NCBI RefSeq assembly: GCF_008973715.1
Contig: NZ_WBOL01000012.1
Location: 1-64,000, forward strand
DNA length: 64,000 nucleotides
Source of the DNA: Nitrincola schmidtii
GTDB taxonomy: Bacteria; Pseudomonadota; Gammaproteobacteria; Pseudomonadales; Balneatricaceae
Reading direction: 5' to 3'
How positions within the stretch are numbered: position 1 is the stretch's first letter; every line of letters begins with the position of its first letter. The notes below the pieces were generated by a model. That model saw nothing but the letters and a program-made list of their open reading frames with translations, did no database searches and was not told where the DNA came from. A program made the translations under genes and the position numbers. Positions 50,991 to 60,527 of this stretch are shown in pieces.

Positions 50991-51062
50991 TGTGCCAATC
51001 TGTCACATGATTATTATGGCGTCATTCCGCATAAGTCGCAAGCCTTGTGCCACTTTGGCACG
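50991..51062. promoter_or_regulatory. Two operators of the DUF1778-GNAT module
   Basis: TGTGCCA-ATC-TGTCACA (50991-51007) and TGTGCCA-CTT-TGGCACG (51046-51062) share the half-site TGTGCCA and a 3-bp spacer. They lie 16 and 71 bp before the antitoxin start, fitting cooperative ribbon-helix-helix binding. Confidence 0.72.
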
Positions 51063-51141
51063 CGGTCTAAAGTGCAGAAGGGGATTACTAGGGCGCCACA
51101 CTTTATAAGTCTGTTACCTTTTCTCCCCTCATGACCAGTGA

Positions 51142-52389
51142 TCAAACCAGAAAATGCTTTTCCGTTATCTCCACAGCCTTCTTTTTCATCAACACATTAC
51201 CTTGGTGAACTGACATTAGTACGTCACTCTGATTTCTCAACACCGTGTAATCATCTTCGCCATCCAGCAAGATGAAGTGAGCTGGTTTGCCAACCTCAAT
51301 CGCATAGTCGTCACGTAGGTTCATTGTTTTTGCGCTGTTGCGGGTAATGAGATCTAGAGCCGTATCGAAATCGTTACGTCCCATCATATGACAAATATGA
51401 AGACCAAAATCGAGTGTCCGCAGCAGTTTGCCATTACCTAAGGAATACCAAGGGTCATTAATGGAGTCTTGTCCAAAGCAGACATTCATACCCGCTTCAT
51501 TTAACTCTTTAACACGGGTTAACCCACGGCGTTTGGGGTAGCTATCAAAACGTCCTTGCAGGTGGATGCTTTCAGTAGGGCAGGAGATAAAGTTAATTTC
51601 AGATTTTTTCAGCAGTTTAAACAGTCTTGAGCAGTAAGCGTTGTCGTAGGAACCCATGGCGGTGGTATGGCTGGCCGTAACGCGTGAACCCAGTCCGGAA
51701 TTGAGTGCTTCATAGGCAAGCACTTCTAGGAACCTCGAATTAGGATCATCTGTTTCGTCGCAATGCACGTCCACTAAACGGTTATATTTTTGTGCCAGTT
51801 CAATGACTAACTTCATGGATTGTTCACCCAGTTCACGGGTGAATTCAAAATGAGGAATGCCTCCGACCACATCTGCACCGTACTCAAGCGCTTCCTCCAT
51901 TAAGGCCACTCCGTTAGGGAAAGATAACAGCCCTTCCTGAGGAAACGCGACCACTTGTAATGTTATCTTTCCTTTGACCTCATCTCGAATATCACAGAGG
52001 GTTTTCAGCCCAACCAAGCTAGGGTCTGATACGTCGGCATGGGTTCTGACAAACTGTATGCCGTTTTCGACCAGCAGATCGAGTGTTTTCAATGCCCGCT
52101 GTCTGATGTCTTCTGCGCTGAGCATCGGTTTCCGCTCACTCCAGCGCTGAATGCCTTCAAATAATGTGCCGCTCATATTCCAGTTGGGTTCCCCCGCTGT
52201 CAGGGCAGCATCCAGATGAATGTGTGGCTCTACAAAGGGTAAGGAAAGAAGTTTACCTTGTGCATCAACTGTGGCTGAGGCGTCATGAATGTATGAGCTT
52301 TGTTGTTCAATGTGAGACCAAACACCTTGGTTGATACTCAGTGTAAATAATTCTGAGCGATGACGTAGTCTGGCATTGATAATTTTCAT
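51142..52389 (-). CDS. codA: Cytosine deaminase
   Basis: Hydrolyses cytosine to uracil and ammonia. The 415-residue amidohydrolase has the metal motif PHIHLD, then HCDETDD, ASHTTAM and GQDSINDPW, all features of E. coli-type CodA. It is the last gene of codB-pucR-codA and supplies uracil plus ammonia, in line with nitrogen-type control of the operon. Confidence 0.95.
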   Translation of the reverse strand: MKIINARLRHRSELFTLSINQGVWSHIEQQSSYIHDASATVDAQGKLLSLPFVEPHIHLDAALTAGEPNWNMSGTLFEGIQRWSERKPMLSAEDIRQRALKTLDLLVENGIQFVRTHADVSDPSLVGLKTLCDIRDEVKGKITLQVVAFPQEGLLSFPNGVALMEEALEYGADVVGGIPHFEFTRELGEQSMKLVIELAQKYNRLVDVHCDETDDPNSRFLEVLAYEALNSGLGSRVTASHTTAMGSYDNAYCSRLFKLLKKSEINFISCPTESIHLQGRFDSYPKRRGLTRVKELNEAGMNVCFGQDSINDPWYSLGNGKLLRTLDFGLHICHMMGRNDFDTALDLITRNSAKTMNLRDDYAIEVGKPAHFILLDGEDDYTVLRNQSDVLMSVHQGNVLMKKKAVEITEKHFLV

Positions 52390-52420
52390 GCGTAAATCCT
52401 TAAAAATGGTTCTTTCGATG

Positions 52421-53629
52421 TTAATGAATATCGTGTCGTTGAAGTACTATCTGCTCAATAAACAGTGCGTTTTGTATGTTGAGTCGTGTAAAGGCATCAT
52501 TTAGATGATGGCCAATCAGAGGTTCAATTCGGCTTAATCGGTGCCTAAGGGTGTTTCGATGAATACCCAGCGCATCAGCGGCCTGTTGATGATTACCCAG
52601 CAGGTTCAGGTATTTTGCTAAGGTTTCTTTCAGTACTTTTGCGTCCTTATCGGATGAAAAGCAGAGTTCTCCTAGATAAATCTGACAAAACTCGGTCAGT
52701 AGTCGTCGATTGGGAATCGCATCAAAGAGTTTAGCGATGCCGAGTTGCTCATAAAAGAATAAGCGTTGATGTTGAGCATTTACTGCAAACTGAACCGTCT
52801 GTCGTGCCTGTTCAACTGCTTGGCTCAGCGAGCCTAGCTCCATATGCAGATCGCTGACGCCGAGGTAAAACGGGTTTGAGCCGTTGGCAACGGGTAGTTG
52901 ATCGAGAATCGTCTGAAACTCATCTACTAAAGATGATGAGTCGGCTTTATCTCTTGGAAAAACCGCGATGATGTCCTGTTCAAGCCGCAATAGAGGCCAT
53001 TTAACGCCGCGTCGTTTCAGTAGCAGAGAAAGCGCATCTTCGATGATGTCTATCGATAAATTCTCATGCGGAGGTAAGCTCTCTATCTTTTCCGTTGTTT
53101 GACGCAGTGCCAACACGTAAAAAGACGATTGATGATCCAGCCCGAGTTCTATCGCTTTGATTTTAATCAACTCAGGTGTATCCGCGTAGCCATTGATCAG
53201 CCGAGTTAAAAATAATTTGGTCGACTGACCCATGAGGTTTTCTTGAACAATTGCATTGCTGATGATTTCAGTAACTTCAACCAGTCGTAAACTATAGGGC
53301 TGTTCCAATAATGGGAATCCCAGTGTGTTGGCGAGTTCTATAACACTTGCGGGAATCGTTTGAATGAACTCTGATCCGGTTAAAATAACCATGCCTGCCA
53401 CACCATGTTCAACCGATTCATGGATAATTTGTAAAAGATTGCTTTCATTACGGCGGCGATTAATGCCCGTAATAAAAACCAGTTCACCGCCTGATACCCA
53501 GGGTGCAATGCTGTCATTTTCTGCACAGTAGGGCCAGCGAACCACTCGATTACTGCCTGTCAATCCTGCGCGAAATCGTATCGATTCGAGACCCGGTAAA
53601 TGAACGATTTCTGCGCAGGTGATCGCCAT
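52421..53629 (-). CDS. PucR-family transcriptional regulator
   Basis: A 402-residue regulator. The N-terminal PucR purine-catabolism-type domain (about 10-125, with PGLESIRFRAG and GELVFITG) and a GGDEF-like middle are followed by the C-terminal PucR helix-turn-helix (GNHQQAADALGIHRNTLRHRL). It sits inside the cytosine operon, 2 bp after codB and 31 bp before codA, so it probably senses cytosine or a product and controls this operon. Confidence 0.9.
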   Translation of the reverse strand: MAITCAEIVHLPGLESIRFRAGLTGSNRVVRWPYCAENDSIAPWVSGGELVFITGINRRRNESNLLQIIHESVEHGVAGMVILTGSEFIQTIPASVIELANTLGFPLLEQPYSLRLVEVTEIISNAIVQENLMGQSTKLFLTRLINGYADTPELIKIKAIELGLDHQSSFYVLALRQTTEKIESLPPHENLSIDIIEDALSLLLKRRGVKWPLLRLEQDIIAVFPRDKADSSSLVDEFQTILDQLPVANGSNPFYLGVSDLHMELGSLSQAVEQARQTVQFAVNAQHQRLFFYEQLGIAKLFDAIPNRRLLTEFCQIYLGELCFSSDKDAKVLKETLAKYLNLLGNHQQAADALGIHRNTLRHRLSRIEPLIGHHLNDAFTRLNIQNALFIEQIVLQRHDIH

Positions 53630-53631
53630 AA

Positions 53632-54888
53632 TTAGCTTTGTGCCTCGGATAAATTAGCCTGTTTAGCAAGCACCATAGAGATGATGGCATAACACAGCAT
53701 GGCTGAGAAAACGCCCACAACTGGCGGGATAAAGGGTGATGTGAGCGCGATTCCTGAACCAACTGCATAGGAAATAAAACCGACCCAATTAAAGTTGGGC
53801 AACTCGACCTCTTTTAGCAGTGGGTAATTGCCGCGATGCTTAATCCAGAAATCAGCCATGATCACGCCGCCAATCGGTGGGATGAAGGTACCTAGCAAAA
53901 TCAAAAACGGAATGAGCAGGTTATACATCCCACCGACCGCCAGAATGATGCCAACAATTGCACCGCATACGGTGATTAGTCGTCTTTTATCGGTACGCAT
54001 TAAGTTGCAACCCGCGACGGCAAAGTTGTAAATGGTATTGTCTTGCGTTGTCCAGATATTCAAAAACAACATCAGAACGGCTAATACCACAAAACCTTGA
54101 GCGATCATCACATCGACAATATCAGCCTGTTGATAAATGAGTGTGCCCAATGCTCCAGTTAACACCATCAATCCGTTACCCACAAAGAAGGCCGCCAAGG
54201 TGGCAATGACGGCGACTTTAGGGCTGCTGGCAAATCGACTCCAATTGGTGGCTTGAGTGCCTCCTGAAACGAAAGTGCCAATGATCACCGTGACAGCTGC
54301 TGCAAAACCCATGCTTTCCGTTGGAGATGTGCTTAAAAGACCTTCGAATCCACCGACATCCAATAAGCCGTTGTATAAGCTGATGAGAATAAAAATCATC
54401 ATGGCCGGCACTGCTACGCGTGAAAGCATGTCCATGCCTTTGTAACCCACCATTGCCGTTAAGCAAAAAGCAAATCCAAAAAAGATCATTAATGGAATCT
54501 CATAGAGTTCAGAGATCCCTGTGGTTTTGACCAACACTATCGCAATGGTGGCTGTTCCCCATGCATACCAGCCAATTTGAGTGAAACCAAGGATGATGTC
54601 AGAGAGTTTGCTGCCCAACTCGCCAAAACAAAAGCGGCTCATCAGCGCGGTATTCAGTCCGCTTTTACAGGCAATATAGCCCAATGCTGCGGCATAAACA
54701 CCCAGTAACAGATTGCCGACAAGGATAGCCATGAGTAACTCTTGAAAGGAGAAAGCTTTACCTATCGCCCCTCCTGCCCACATGGTTGAGGTGAAAAAGG
54801 TAAAGCCCATCAGTAACAGTGAAATAGAAAGAAGCCCCTTACGTTTATCCTTGGGCACTTCTGACAATGGATAATCAGTGGTTTGCAT
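53632..54888 (-). CDS. codB: Cytosine permease
   Basis: A 418-residue NCS1-family transporter with about twelve membrane helices. The stretches FFTSTMWAGGAIGKAFSF and TQIGWYAWGTATIA and NWSRFASSPKVA match CodB. It imports cytosine for the deaminase encoded two genes downstream. First gene of the operon, preceded by a sigma-54-like promoter. Confidence 0.94.
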   Translation of the reverse strand: MQTTDYPLSEVPKDKRKGLLSISLLLMGFTFFTSTMWAGGAIGKAFSFQELLMAILVGNLLLGVYAAALGYIACKSGLNTALMSRFCFGELGSKLSDIILGFTQIGWYAWGTATIAIVLVKTTGISELYEIPLMIFFGFAFCLTAMVGYKGMDMLSRVAVPAMMIFILISLYNGLLDVGGFEGLLSTSPTESMGFAAAVTVIIGTFVSGGTQATNWSRFASSPKVAVIATLAAFFVGNGLMVLTGALGTLIYQQADIVDVMIAQGFVVLAVLMLFLNIWTTQDNTIYNFAVAGCNLMRTDKRRLITVCGAIVGIILAVGGMYNLLIPFLILLGTFIPPIGGVIMADFWIKHRGNYPLLKEVELPNFNWVGFISYAVGSGIALTSPFIPPVVGVFSAMLCYAIISMVLAKQANLSEAQS

Positions 54889-54934
54889 TGTGAATGCTCC
54901 TACATTAATTAATCAAATAGACCACTGAGGTTGA

Positions 54935-54949
54935 GCAATCCCTGTGCCC
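54935..54949 (-). promoter_or_regulatory. Sigma-54-like promoter of codB-pucR-codA
   Basis: On the minus strand GGGCACA-GGGA-TTGC matches the sigma-54 consensus TGGCACG-N4-TTGC with the invariant GG and GC 10 bp apart. It lies 47 bp before the codB start codon. Confidence 0.7.
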
Positions 54950-55005
54950 TTGCGATAGTGTTTGGGGATACTTAGATCGAGCATGGTCAATCTGACTCAT
55001 ACTTT

Positions 55006-55031
55006 GTTGCAAAAACTGTGCAACTTGCACA
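55006..55031. promoter_or_regulatory. Overlapping dyads upstream of codB, candidate activator site
   Basis: GTTGCAAAAACTGTGCAAC (55006-55024) is an inverted repeat with 7-bp gap. It overlaps the perfect dyad TGTGCAA-C-TTGCACA (55017-55031). The TTGCA word is used three times. The cluster lies about 85-110 bp upstream of the inferred transcription start. PucR or a sigma-54 activator are candidate binders. Confidence 0.5.
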
Positions 55032-55251
55032 ATCTGATAGAAAGAGTAGTAGGGTGGGTGCCTAAGCCTTGCGTCTGTCTAACCGTGTTAGCGTCCTATC
55101 CAGGAAAAGTGCTCTTGAATTGTGCGGCATTGATACAAACTGGTGCGTTATTAATAGAGTGTAAGATTATTTTTTAATAGACTCTAAAACCTTCAAAGCT
55201 CAGTAAACTCACTGGTAAGTTACGAGGTACAAATCGTAATGACGATGGCTG
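55032..55251. other. Remaining spacer between the codB control region and the acyltransferase gene
   Basis: No gene seen. AT-rich, with an imperfect AGAGT...ACTCT pairing near 55157-55186 that could end transcription but has no proper T-run. Confidence 0.4.
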
Positions 55252-55836
55252 TTATTGGCTGAACTGAGACGATTTTTTACCGCTTATTCCCGCGTAGTGT
55301 GAACGGATTAGAGCTATATCGGCATCTGCATTGCCTGTTGTGGTAAAGGTGCCCAGGAAACCACCGCGCTTGCGCTCAAAATCCAGAAACCCCATCAGAA
55401 TCGGTACATCAGCACCATGGGCGATGTGATAGAAACCGGTTTTCCACTTATCGACCTTACTGCGTGTTCCCTCCGGAGGAACAATCAGAAACATCTGCTC
55501 GCTGGCGTTCATTTCATCGATAGAAGCTTGCACCATATTGTTGGCTTTCGACCGATCAATGGGTAATCCTCCCATCCACATCATTAGATGTCGGAAGGGT
55601 GGTCTGAAGATGCTGTCTTTGCCCATCCAATAAATCGGTGCTTTCATCACGAACGCAATCATCAAGGTAAAAGGTAAGTCCCAGTTGCTGGTGTGCGGTG
55701 CGGCAATCATAACGCACTTTTTCAGATCAGCAGGAATTTCGCCTTCAACTTTCCAGCCTGCAAGACGCAACGTGATAACAGAAATGGCACGTAGAAGAGG
55801 CCGGATAACGGGTGTGTCGAACATTGTAGGGTGCAT
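55252..55836 (-). CDS. PlsC-like lysophospholipid acyltransferase family protein
   Basis: A 194-residue membrane-associated acyltransferase. The catalytic HX4D motif is HTSNWD and the acceptor-binding motif is PPEGTRSKV. GLPIDRS lies between, as in the family. It is shorter than PlsC (about 240) and resembles the small 1-acylglycerol-3-phosphate acyltransferase-like group. The acyl acceptor is not certain. Confidence 0.88.
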   Translation of the reverse strand: MHPTMFDTPVIRPLLRAISVITLRLAGWKVEGEIPADLKKCVMIAAPHTSNWDLPFTLMIAFVMKAPIYWMGKDSIFRPPFRHLMMWMGGLPIDRSKANNMVQASIDEMNASEQMFLIVPPEGTRSKVDKWKTGFYHIAHGADVPILMGFLDFERKRGGFLGTFTTTGNADADIALIRSHYAGISGKKSSQFSQ

Positions 55837-55993
55837 AATAATCCTATTGATAATGGTTCTTTACAGCCTGTGAGTGTAAATGTAGAAGCTTTCCGAGTGA
55901 TTCAATAAATCAGTAGCATATCTAAGATGAGCTGATTGTGAAAACGCTTTTAGTTAAAGCCTAGCCTGCATGTTAGCGCTAGGTTTTAAGCTG

Positions 55994-57010
55994 TTAAAGA
56001 TGCTTTCGTTGATAACGCGTCAGCAGATAACTCAACAGAGGCGCGGAGAGGATTAATACGAACAGCCGAATCAGGTGTATATACACCACATAGATAGGAT
56101 TAATGCCTGCGGCAGTCGCAATCAGTGCCATCTCACCTACACCACCGGGAACGAGTGCCAGAAATGCATGTGACAGCGGAATAGCCGTGAGTTTCCATGT
56201 TACAAAGGCAAAAATCGCCGCGATTAGCATGCCTAAACTGGTTGCCAACACCGCGTAACGGCTCACCTTTAAAAGTTGCGTGATGCAGGCTCCTGAAAAT
56301 CGGCTACCTATACCAGAGCCCAGTACCACAAAGGTAATGATCATGATCCAACTGGGCAGTTCAATATCGACGATGGTTAAAGAGAGGGATGCGCTGATGA
56401 GCATTGGACCTAGGAATTCAGCCATCGGCAGGCGTAATTGCTTAGCTAACCACCATCCGACAGGCACGAGTGCTAACCAGCCTAAGTGTGTTAGCTTGCC
56501 GAGTTCGGTGCTTGGGTTTTCTAATCCCTGCCCTGGCATAAAATAGAAAATCATTGACGTACTGATGACGACCAATGCAATCCGAAGAGTCTGTGCTATC
56601 GCTATCCAGCGAGCATCTCCGCCGAGTTTTTCACCCTGAATCACGACCGCATTCATGGTTCCTGGTAGCGAGGAAAAGACCGAGGTGATGATATCCAGTC
56701 CAGCCAGTTTTTTAAAAACCAGCGTGTTCACTATCAGTGTCACTGCAACAGAAAGAAGCATGACGAGAACACTGGGGTACCAAGTCGCCAGTTCTTTTAG
56801 TAAGCCTGCCTCGAAACCTGTGCCTAACCAGAAGCCTAATACACCTAAGAAAAATTGATTCGCTTGTCGATTGACATGAACAGGAACCCCTTTGATTGCT
56901 AGGATCATGACCAGAATAAGGGGTCCCAGCATCCAAGGTAATGGAAGGCCGAGCCACCAAGCGACCCAGCCTCCTAGTACTCCAATGATCAATGTATAAG
57001 CTGTTTTCAA
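55994..57010 (-). CDS. AbrB-family membrane permease-like protein
   Basis: A 338-residue polytopic protein with about ten helices in two AbrB-type repeats (GGWVAWWLGLPLPWMLGPL near the start, LVPVGWWLAKQLRLPMAEFLGPM in the second half, then LALVPGGVGEMALIA). Members are membrane proteins of unsettled transport function, unrelated to the transcription factor AbrB. Single minus-strand gene. Confidence 0.85.
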   Translation of the reverse strand: MKTAYTLIIGVLGGWVAWWLGLPLPWMLGPLILVMILAIKGVPVHVNRQANQFFLGVLGFWLGTGFEAGLLKELATWYPSVLVMLLSVAVTLIVNTLVFKKLAGLDIITSVFSSLPGTMNAVVIQGEKLGGDARWIAIAQTLRIALVVISTSMIFYFMPGQGLENPSTELGKLTHLGWLALVPVGWWLAKQLRLPMAEFLGPMLISASLSLTIVDIELPSWIMIITFVVLGSGIGSRFSGACITQLLKVSRYAVLATSLGMLIAAIFAFVTWKLTAIPLSHAFLALVPGGVGEMALIATAAGINPIYVVYIHLIRLFVLILSAPLLSYLLTRYQRKHL

Positions 57011-57115
57011 TGTTAATTAACCGTTTAACGTTTCTTTTAAGGGTTTGAGAAAAAGTGAACGTATCTTGATACTGAATGAAGTCAAAAGTCTGCGATATTA
57101 TAGGATATCCAACTA

Positions 57116-57148
57116 CTAGAAAATTCTAGGCACCATAAAGTGCTTTAT
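57116..57148. promoter_or_regulatory. Two adjacent palindromes between the AbrB-family gene and ndh
   Basis: CTAGAAAATTCTAG (57116-57129) and ATAAAGTGCTTTAT (57135-57148) are perfect palindromes 5 bp apart in the divergent control region. They are candidate repressor sites for ndh; the binder is unknown. Confidence 0.4.
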
Positions 57149-57256
57149 CCGAGTGAATCAGGATCTTTTTGCGAATTTCACCTTTAGAATAGACGCATCA
57201 CGAATTGAGTGTAATATTCGGACTACTCAACCCAACCGAAATGAGAGAACCTTTGC

Positions 57257-58564
57257 ATGACATCATCGACAATTTTTAATAAGCACGTCGTCATTGTGGG
57301 TGGTGGAGCAGGCGGTTTAGAGCTAGCCACTCGTTTGGGTAGAGCCTACGCTCGCAAAGGTTTGCAGGTCACTCTAGTTGATGAAGACCCCACACATATC
57401 TGGAAACCATTACTGCATGAGGTAGCCTCCGGCTCTCTTGATCCGGGCATCGACGAGTTGAATTATCGAGCACAGGCTAGAAGTGCTCGGTTTAAATTTC
57501 AAATTGGGCGTTTAGAAAATATTGATCGCACAAAAAAAATACTGTTTTTAGCTCCGGTTACGGGTATTGATGGAGAAGTTGTTCTGCCGATTCGTACCCT
57601 TAGCTATGACTACCTAGTCCTAGCGGTAGGCAGTCAAACCCATGATTTTGGTATTGAAGGGGTCAGAGAGCATTGCGCCTTTTTGGATAATCGCTATCAA
57701 GCTGAGCGTTTTCATCACCATTTGTTAGAGGCCTGGTTGCGAGCAAGTTCTGAAGCCGAAGGTCATCTGCGTATTGCCATTGTTGGAGCGGGTGCGACGG
57801 GTGTAGAGCTTTCTGCAGAGATTTTTCATGCGGCTAAAGAGCTAGGTGCCTATGGCTTATCAAAGCTAAATCGAAGTCAACTAGAGGTCAATTTAATAGA
57901 GGCTGGTCCGCGAATTTTGGGTGCATTACCTGAACGTTTATCGAGTGCTGCTCATGTTGAGTTGGAAAAACTAGGTGTCAAAGTTAAAACCAACACCCAA
58001 GTCGCCGCAGTCACTCAAGATCATTTATTGACTCAAAATAACGAAGAGATCAAAGCAGAATTAAAGGTCTGGGCAGCGGGTATAAAGGCTCCTGACTTTT
58101 TGCGAGAGTTAGACGGCTTGGAGGTGAACGCCAGAAATCAGCTTGTGGTGAATCCTGACTTGCGATGCACTCTCGATCCAACCATTTTCGCCATCGGTGA
58201 CTGTGCTGCCTGCTTGATGCCAGATGGTAAGAGTCTAGTGCCTCCTCGTGCACAAGCGGCTCATCAAATGGCAAGTTTTGTTTTCAAACAGTTCAAAAAA
58301 GTACTCGAGAATGAGCCTCTGCCAGCCTATGAATACAAGGATTATGGCTCGATGGTCTCACTCAGCAATTACTCTACCGTCGGAAGCCTGATGGGAAATC
58401 TCAGTAAGGGTAGTATGATGATTGAAGGTAAAGTGGCCCGTATCGTCTACGTATCCCTTTACCGGCTTCATCAAATTGCGATTTATGGTTTTTTCAAAAC
58501 GGCTCTGATTGCGTTTGTGGCCAGAATTAATCGAGTGATACGACCACGATTGAAGTTACATTGA
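57257..58564 (+). CDS. ndh: Type II NADH dehydrogenase
   Basis: A 435-residue peripheral flavoprotein passing electrons from NADH to quinone without pumping protons. The FAD-binding VVIVGGGAGGLELATRLG is at residues 11-28. The NADH-binding IAIVGAGATGVELSAE lies in the middle, and FAIGDCAAC is the second FAD site. An amphipathic C-terminal helix region anchors it to the membrane. A control region with two palindromes precedes it. Confidence 0.95.
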   Translation: MTSSTIFNKHVVIVGGGAGGLELATRLGRAYARKGLQVTLVDEDPTHIWKPLLHEVASGSLDPGIDELNYRAQARSARFKFQIGRLENIDRTKKILFLAPVTGIDGEVVLPIRTLSYDYLVLAVGSQTHDFGIEGVREHCAFLDNRYQAERFHHHLLEAWLRASSEAEGHLRIAIVGAGATGVELSAEIFHAAKELGAYGLSKLNRSQLEVNLIEAGPRILGALPERLSSAAHVELEKLGVKVKTNTQVAAVTQDHLLTQNNEEIKAELKVWAAGIKAPDFLRELDGLEVNARNQLVVNPDLRCTLDPTIFAIGDCAACLMPDGKSLVPPRAQAAHQMASFVFKQFKKVLENEPLPAYEYKDYGSMVSLSNYSTVGSLMGNLSKGSMMIEGKVARIVYVSLYRLHQIAIYGFFKTALIAFVARINRVIRPRLKLH

Positions 58565-58583
58565 GTTTGTTAAGGAGCCCAGC

Positions 58584-58964
58584 ATGGGTACGGATAATCC
58601 AGTGAATAAGTTGAATGTATTAGGCAAACCCTTGCAACCTTGCTGCAGTGTCATCAAAACAGGTTATTTCAGAGATGGCTATTGCCGAACAGATCAAAGT
58701 GATTTTGGTCGTCATGTGATTTGTGCCATTGTCACTGAGGAATTTTTAACCTTTACTCAACGTCGTGGTAATGATTTATCGACACCTATGCCTGCCTATG
58801 GTTTTCCGGGTTTGAAGCCGGGAGATAAGTGGTGCTTATGTGCATCTAGGTGGAAAGAAGCTCATGAAAAGGGTTGTGCGCCTCCTATCATATTGGAAGC
58901 ATGCGAAAAAACGGCTTTAAGTGTCGTTCCTCTGGAGCTTTTACAGCAGTATCAACTATCCTAG
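58584..58964 (+). CDS. DUF2237 family protein
   Basis: A 126-residue protein of the DUF2237 family. Conserved parts are NVLGKPLQPCC, GYFRDGYCRT, HVICAIVTEEFL, GDKWCLCASRW and GCAPPIILEA. Function is unknown. Several conserved cysteines suggest metal or redox chemistry, which is inference. It lies 19 bp after ndh and is likely co-transcribed. Confidence 0.88.
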   Translation: MGTDNPVNKLNVLGKPLQPCCSVIKTGYFRDGYCRTDQSDFGRHVICAIVTEEFLTFTQRRGNDLSTPMPAYGFPGLKPGDKWCLCASRWKEAHEKGCAPPIILEACEKTALSVVPLELLQQYQLS

Positions 58965-59025
58965 TAGCAGTGTGCTATTTTATAGTTCAGATTAGCCTGT
59001 GCATTGAACCTAAGACGAGATCATC

Positions 59026-59349
59026 ATGGCATTTGTTGTCCTTGAAAACTGTATTAAATGTAAATATACCGATTGTGTGGATGTGTGCCCTGTAGATTGT
59101 TTCTACGAGGGTCCTAACTTTCTGGTTATCCATCCTGATGAGTGTATCGATTGTGCTTTGTGTGTTTCAGAATGCCCTGCCGATGCCATCGCTTGTGACG
59201 ACGAGGTGCCTGAAGATCAGATTGAATTCATCAAGATTAATGCTGAGCTAGCCGAGATATGGCCGAATATTACTCAGCGTAAAGACCCCTTAGAGGGGGC
59301 AGATGAGCAAAATGGTGTGGCAGGAAAGCGTCAAGAATTGATTCGCTAG
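59026..59349 (+). CDS. fdxA: Seven-iron ferredoxin FdxA
   Basis: A 107-residue ferredoxin of the Azotobacter FdI type with a [3Fe-4S] and a [4Fe-4S] cluster. The cysteine patterns [17 protein letters not shown] and [12 protein letters not shown] are complete. Length and the C-terminal [10 protein letters not shown] match the family. It passes electrons in the cytosol; the partner is unknown. Confidence 0.96.
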   Translation: MAFVVLENCIKCKYTDCVDVCPVDCFYEGPNFLVIHPDECIDCALCVSECPADAIACDDEVPEDQIEFIKINAELAEIWPNITQRKDPLEGADEQNGVAGKRQELIR

Positions 59350-59363
59350 AGTGATAGTGAGAG

Positions 59364-59396
59364 GGCACTGACAGTCTGTTTAACGACTGCAGTGCC
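59364..59396. terminator. Hairpin between fdxA and lipA
   Basis: GGCACTG pairs with CAGTGCC and an inner CAGTC with GACTG, separated by one bulged A. No T-run follows, so it is a weak intrinsic terminator or an end-stabilising structure for two convergent transcripts. Confidence 0.5.
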
Positions 59397-59405
59397 AACG
59401 CAACA

Positions 59406-60449
59406 TTAACCGATCTGTTTTAGCTCGATCTGATTTGGTTTTTTGCTGACGGGAACCTCGCCAGGTGCAGCTAGGCCTAGATTGTTTTTCTCAAACACTC
59501 GATCGGCACGATAGCTAGACCGAACCATCGGGCCAGACGGTACTTCCATAAAACCTTTTTCCAGTCCTACTTCACGATAGATATTGAACTGTTCAGGTGT
59601 GACGTAACGCTCAACGGGTAAATGATTTTTGGTTGGGCGCAAGTACTGACCTAGGGTGACAATATCGACGCCGATGGCGCGCAGGTCATCAAAGGTTTCA
59701 TAAATCTCTTCATCCGTTTCACCCAGGCCGACCATAATACTGGTTTTGGTGATCACATCAGGACGATATTGCTTGGCATATTCGAGTACTCGAAGGGTCT
59801 TCTCATAGCCTGCTCGTATGTCACGCACGGGGTGAGTCAATCGTCGCACCGTTTCGATGTTTTGAGCAAAGACTTCAAGGCCTGAATCGAGCACTTTTTC
59901 GATATTGGCTTCAACACCGTCAAAGTCTGGCGTCAGCGCTTCTACGATGACCTCAGGTGTTCTGGCCTTAATGGCTGAGATGCAGGCGGCATAATGGGCA
60001 GCGCCACCATCGTTAAGATCATCCCGATCAACCGATGTGAGAACGATATAGCGCAATGCCATCAATTCGACAGACTTAGCGGTATTTTCAGGTTCATCCC
60101 GATCCAGCCAACCTTTAGGGTTACCGGTATCTACCGCGCAAAATTTGCATGCGCGGGTACAGACTGAGCCCATCAACATAATGGTCGCCGTGCCAGAGTT
60201 CCAGCACTCGCCAATATTAGGGCAATGCGCTTCTTGGCAGACGGTACTTAATTTATGCTCAGTCACGTTACGCATAACGTCATTAAAACGCTCGCCACCC
60301 GGCATTTTGGCACGCAACCATTCGGGTTTGCGGGTATAAATTTCAGGTGCGGTGTTATGCGATTGCTTAACGCCATCTTTGATCGCTGCAATGCCTAATT
60401 CGTTGCGAAACTTTTGGCCGCTGGATATACGGTTTTCATGTTTACTCAT
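59406..60449 (-). CDS. lipA: Lipoyl synthase
   Basis: Radical-SAM enzyme inserting two sulfurs into the octanoyl chain of lipoyl-dependent proteins. The 347-residue product has the auxiliary cluster [12 protein letters not shown] and the radical-SAM CTRACKFC motif, followed by the C-terminal [13 protein letters not shown]. The ATG at 60449 is preferred over a GTG at 60461. lipB is not in this window. Confidence 0.97.
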   Translation of the reverse strand: MSKHENRISSGQKFRNELGIAAIKDGVKQSHNTAPEIYTRKPEWLRAKMPGGERFNDVMRNVTEHKLSTVCQEAHCPNIGECWNSGTATIMLMGSVCTRACKFCAVDTGNPKGWLDRDEPENTAKSVELMALRYIVLTSVDRDDLNDGGAAHYAACISAIKARTPEVIVEALTPDFDGVEANIEKVLDSGLEVFAQNIETVRRLTHPVRDIRAGYEKTLRVLEYAKQYRPDVITKTSIMVGLGETDEEIYETFDDLRAIGVDIVTLGQYLRPTKNHLPVERYVTPEQFNIYREVGLEKGFMEVPSGPMVRSSYRADRVFEKNNLGLAAPGEVPVSKKPNQIELKQIG

Positions 60450-60527
60450 TGAGTGTTGCACTCCGCGTTTATATCTTATTCACGATCACCTGATGCTAGG
60501 TAATGTGTTTATAGGATAATTCTAGCA

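Noticed and set aside
47040-51141. Attachment-site duplication of the tRNA-Arg 3' end
   Set aside because: I looked for a repeat of the terminal tRNA bases downstream and found only matches of about 7 bases, within chance. No integrase gene is present.
54950-55250. NtrC site (GCAC-N7-GTGC) upstream of codB
   Set aside because: No sequence with that spacing was found; the TTGCA dyads have a different geometry.
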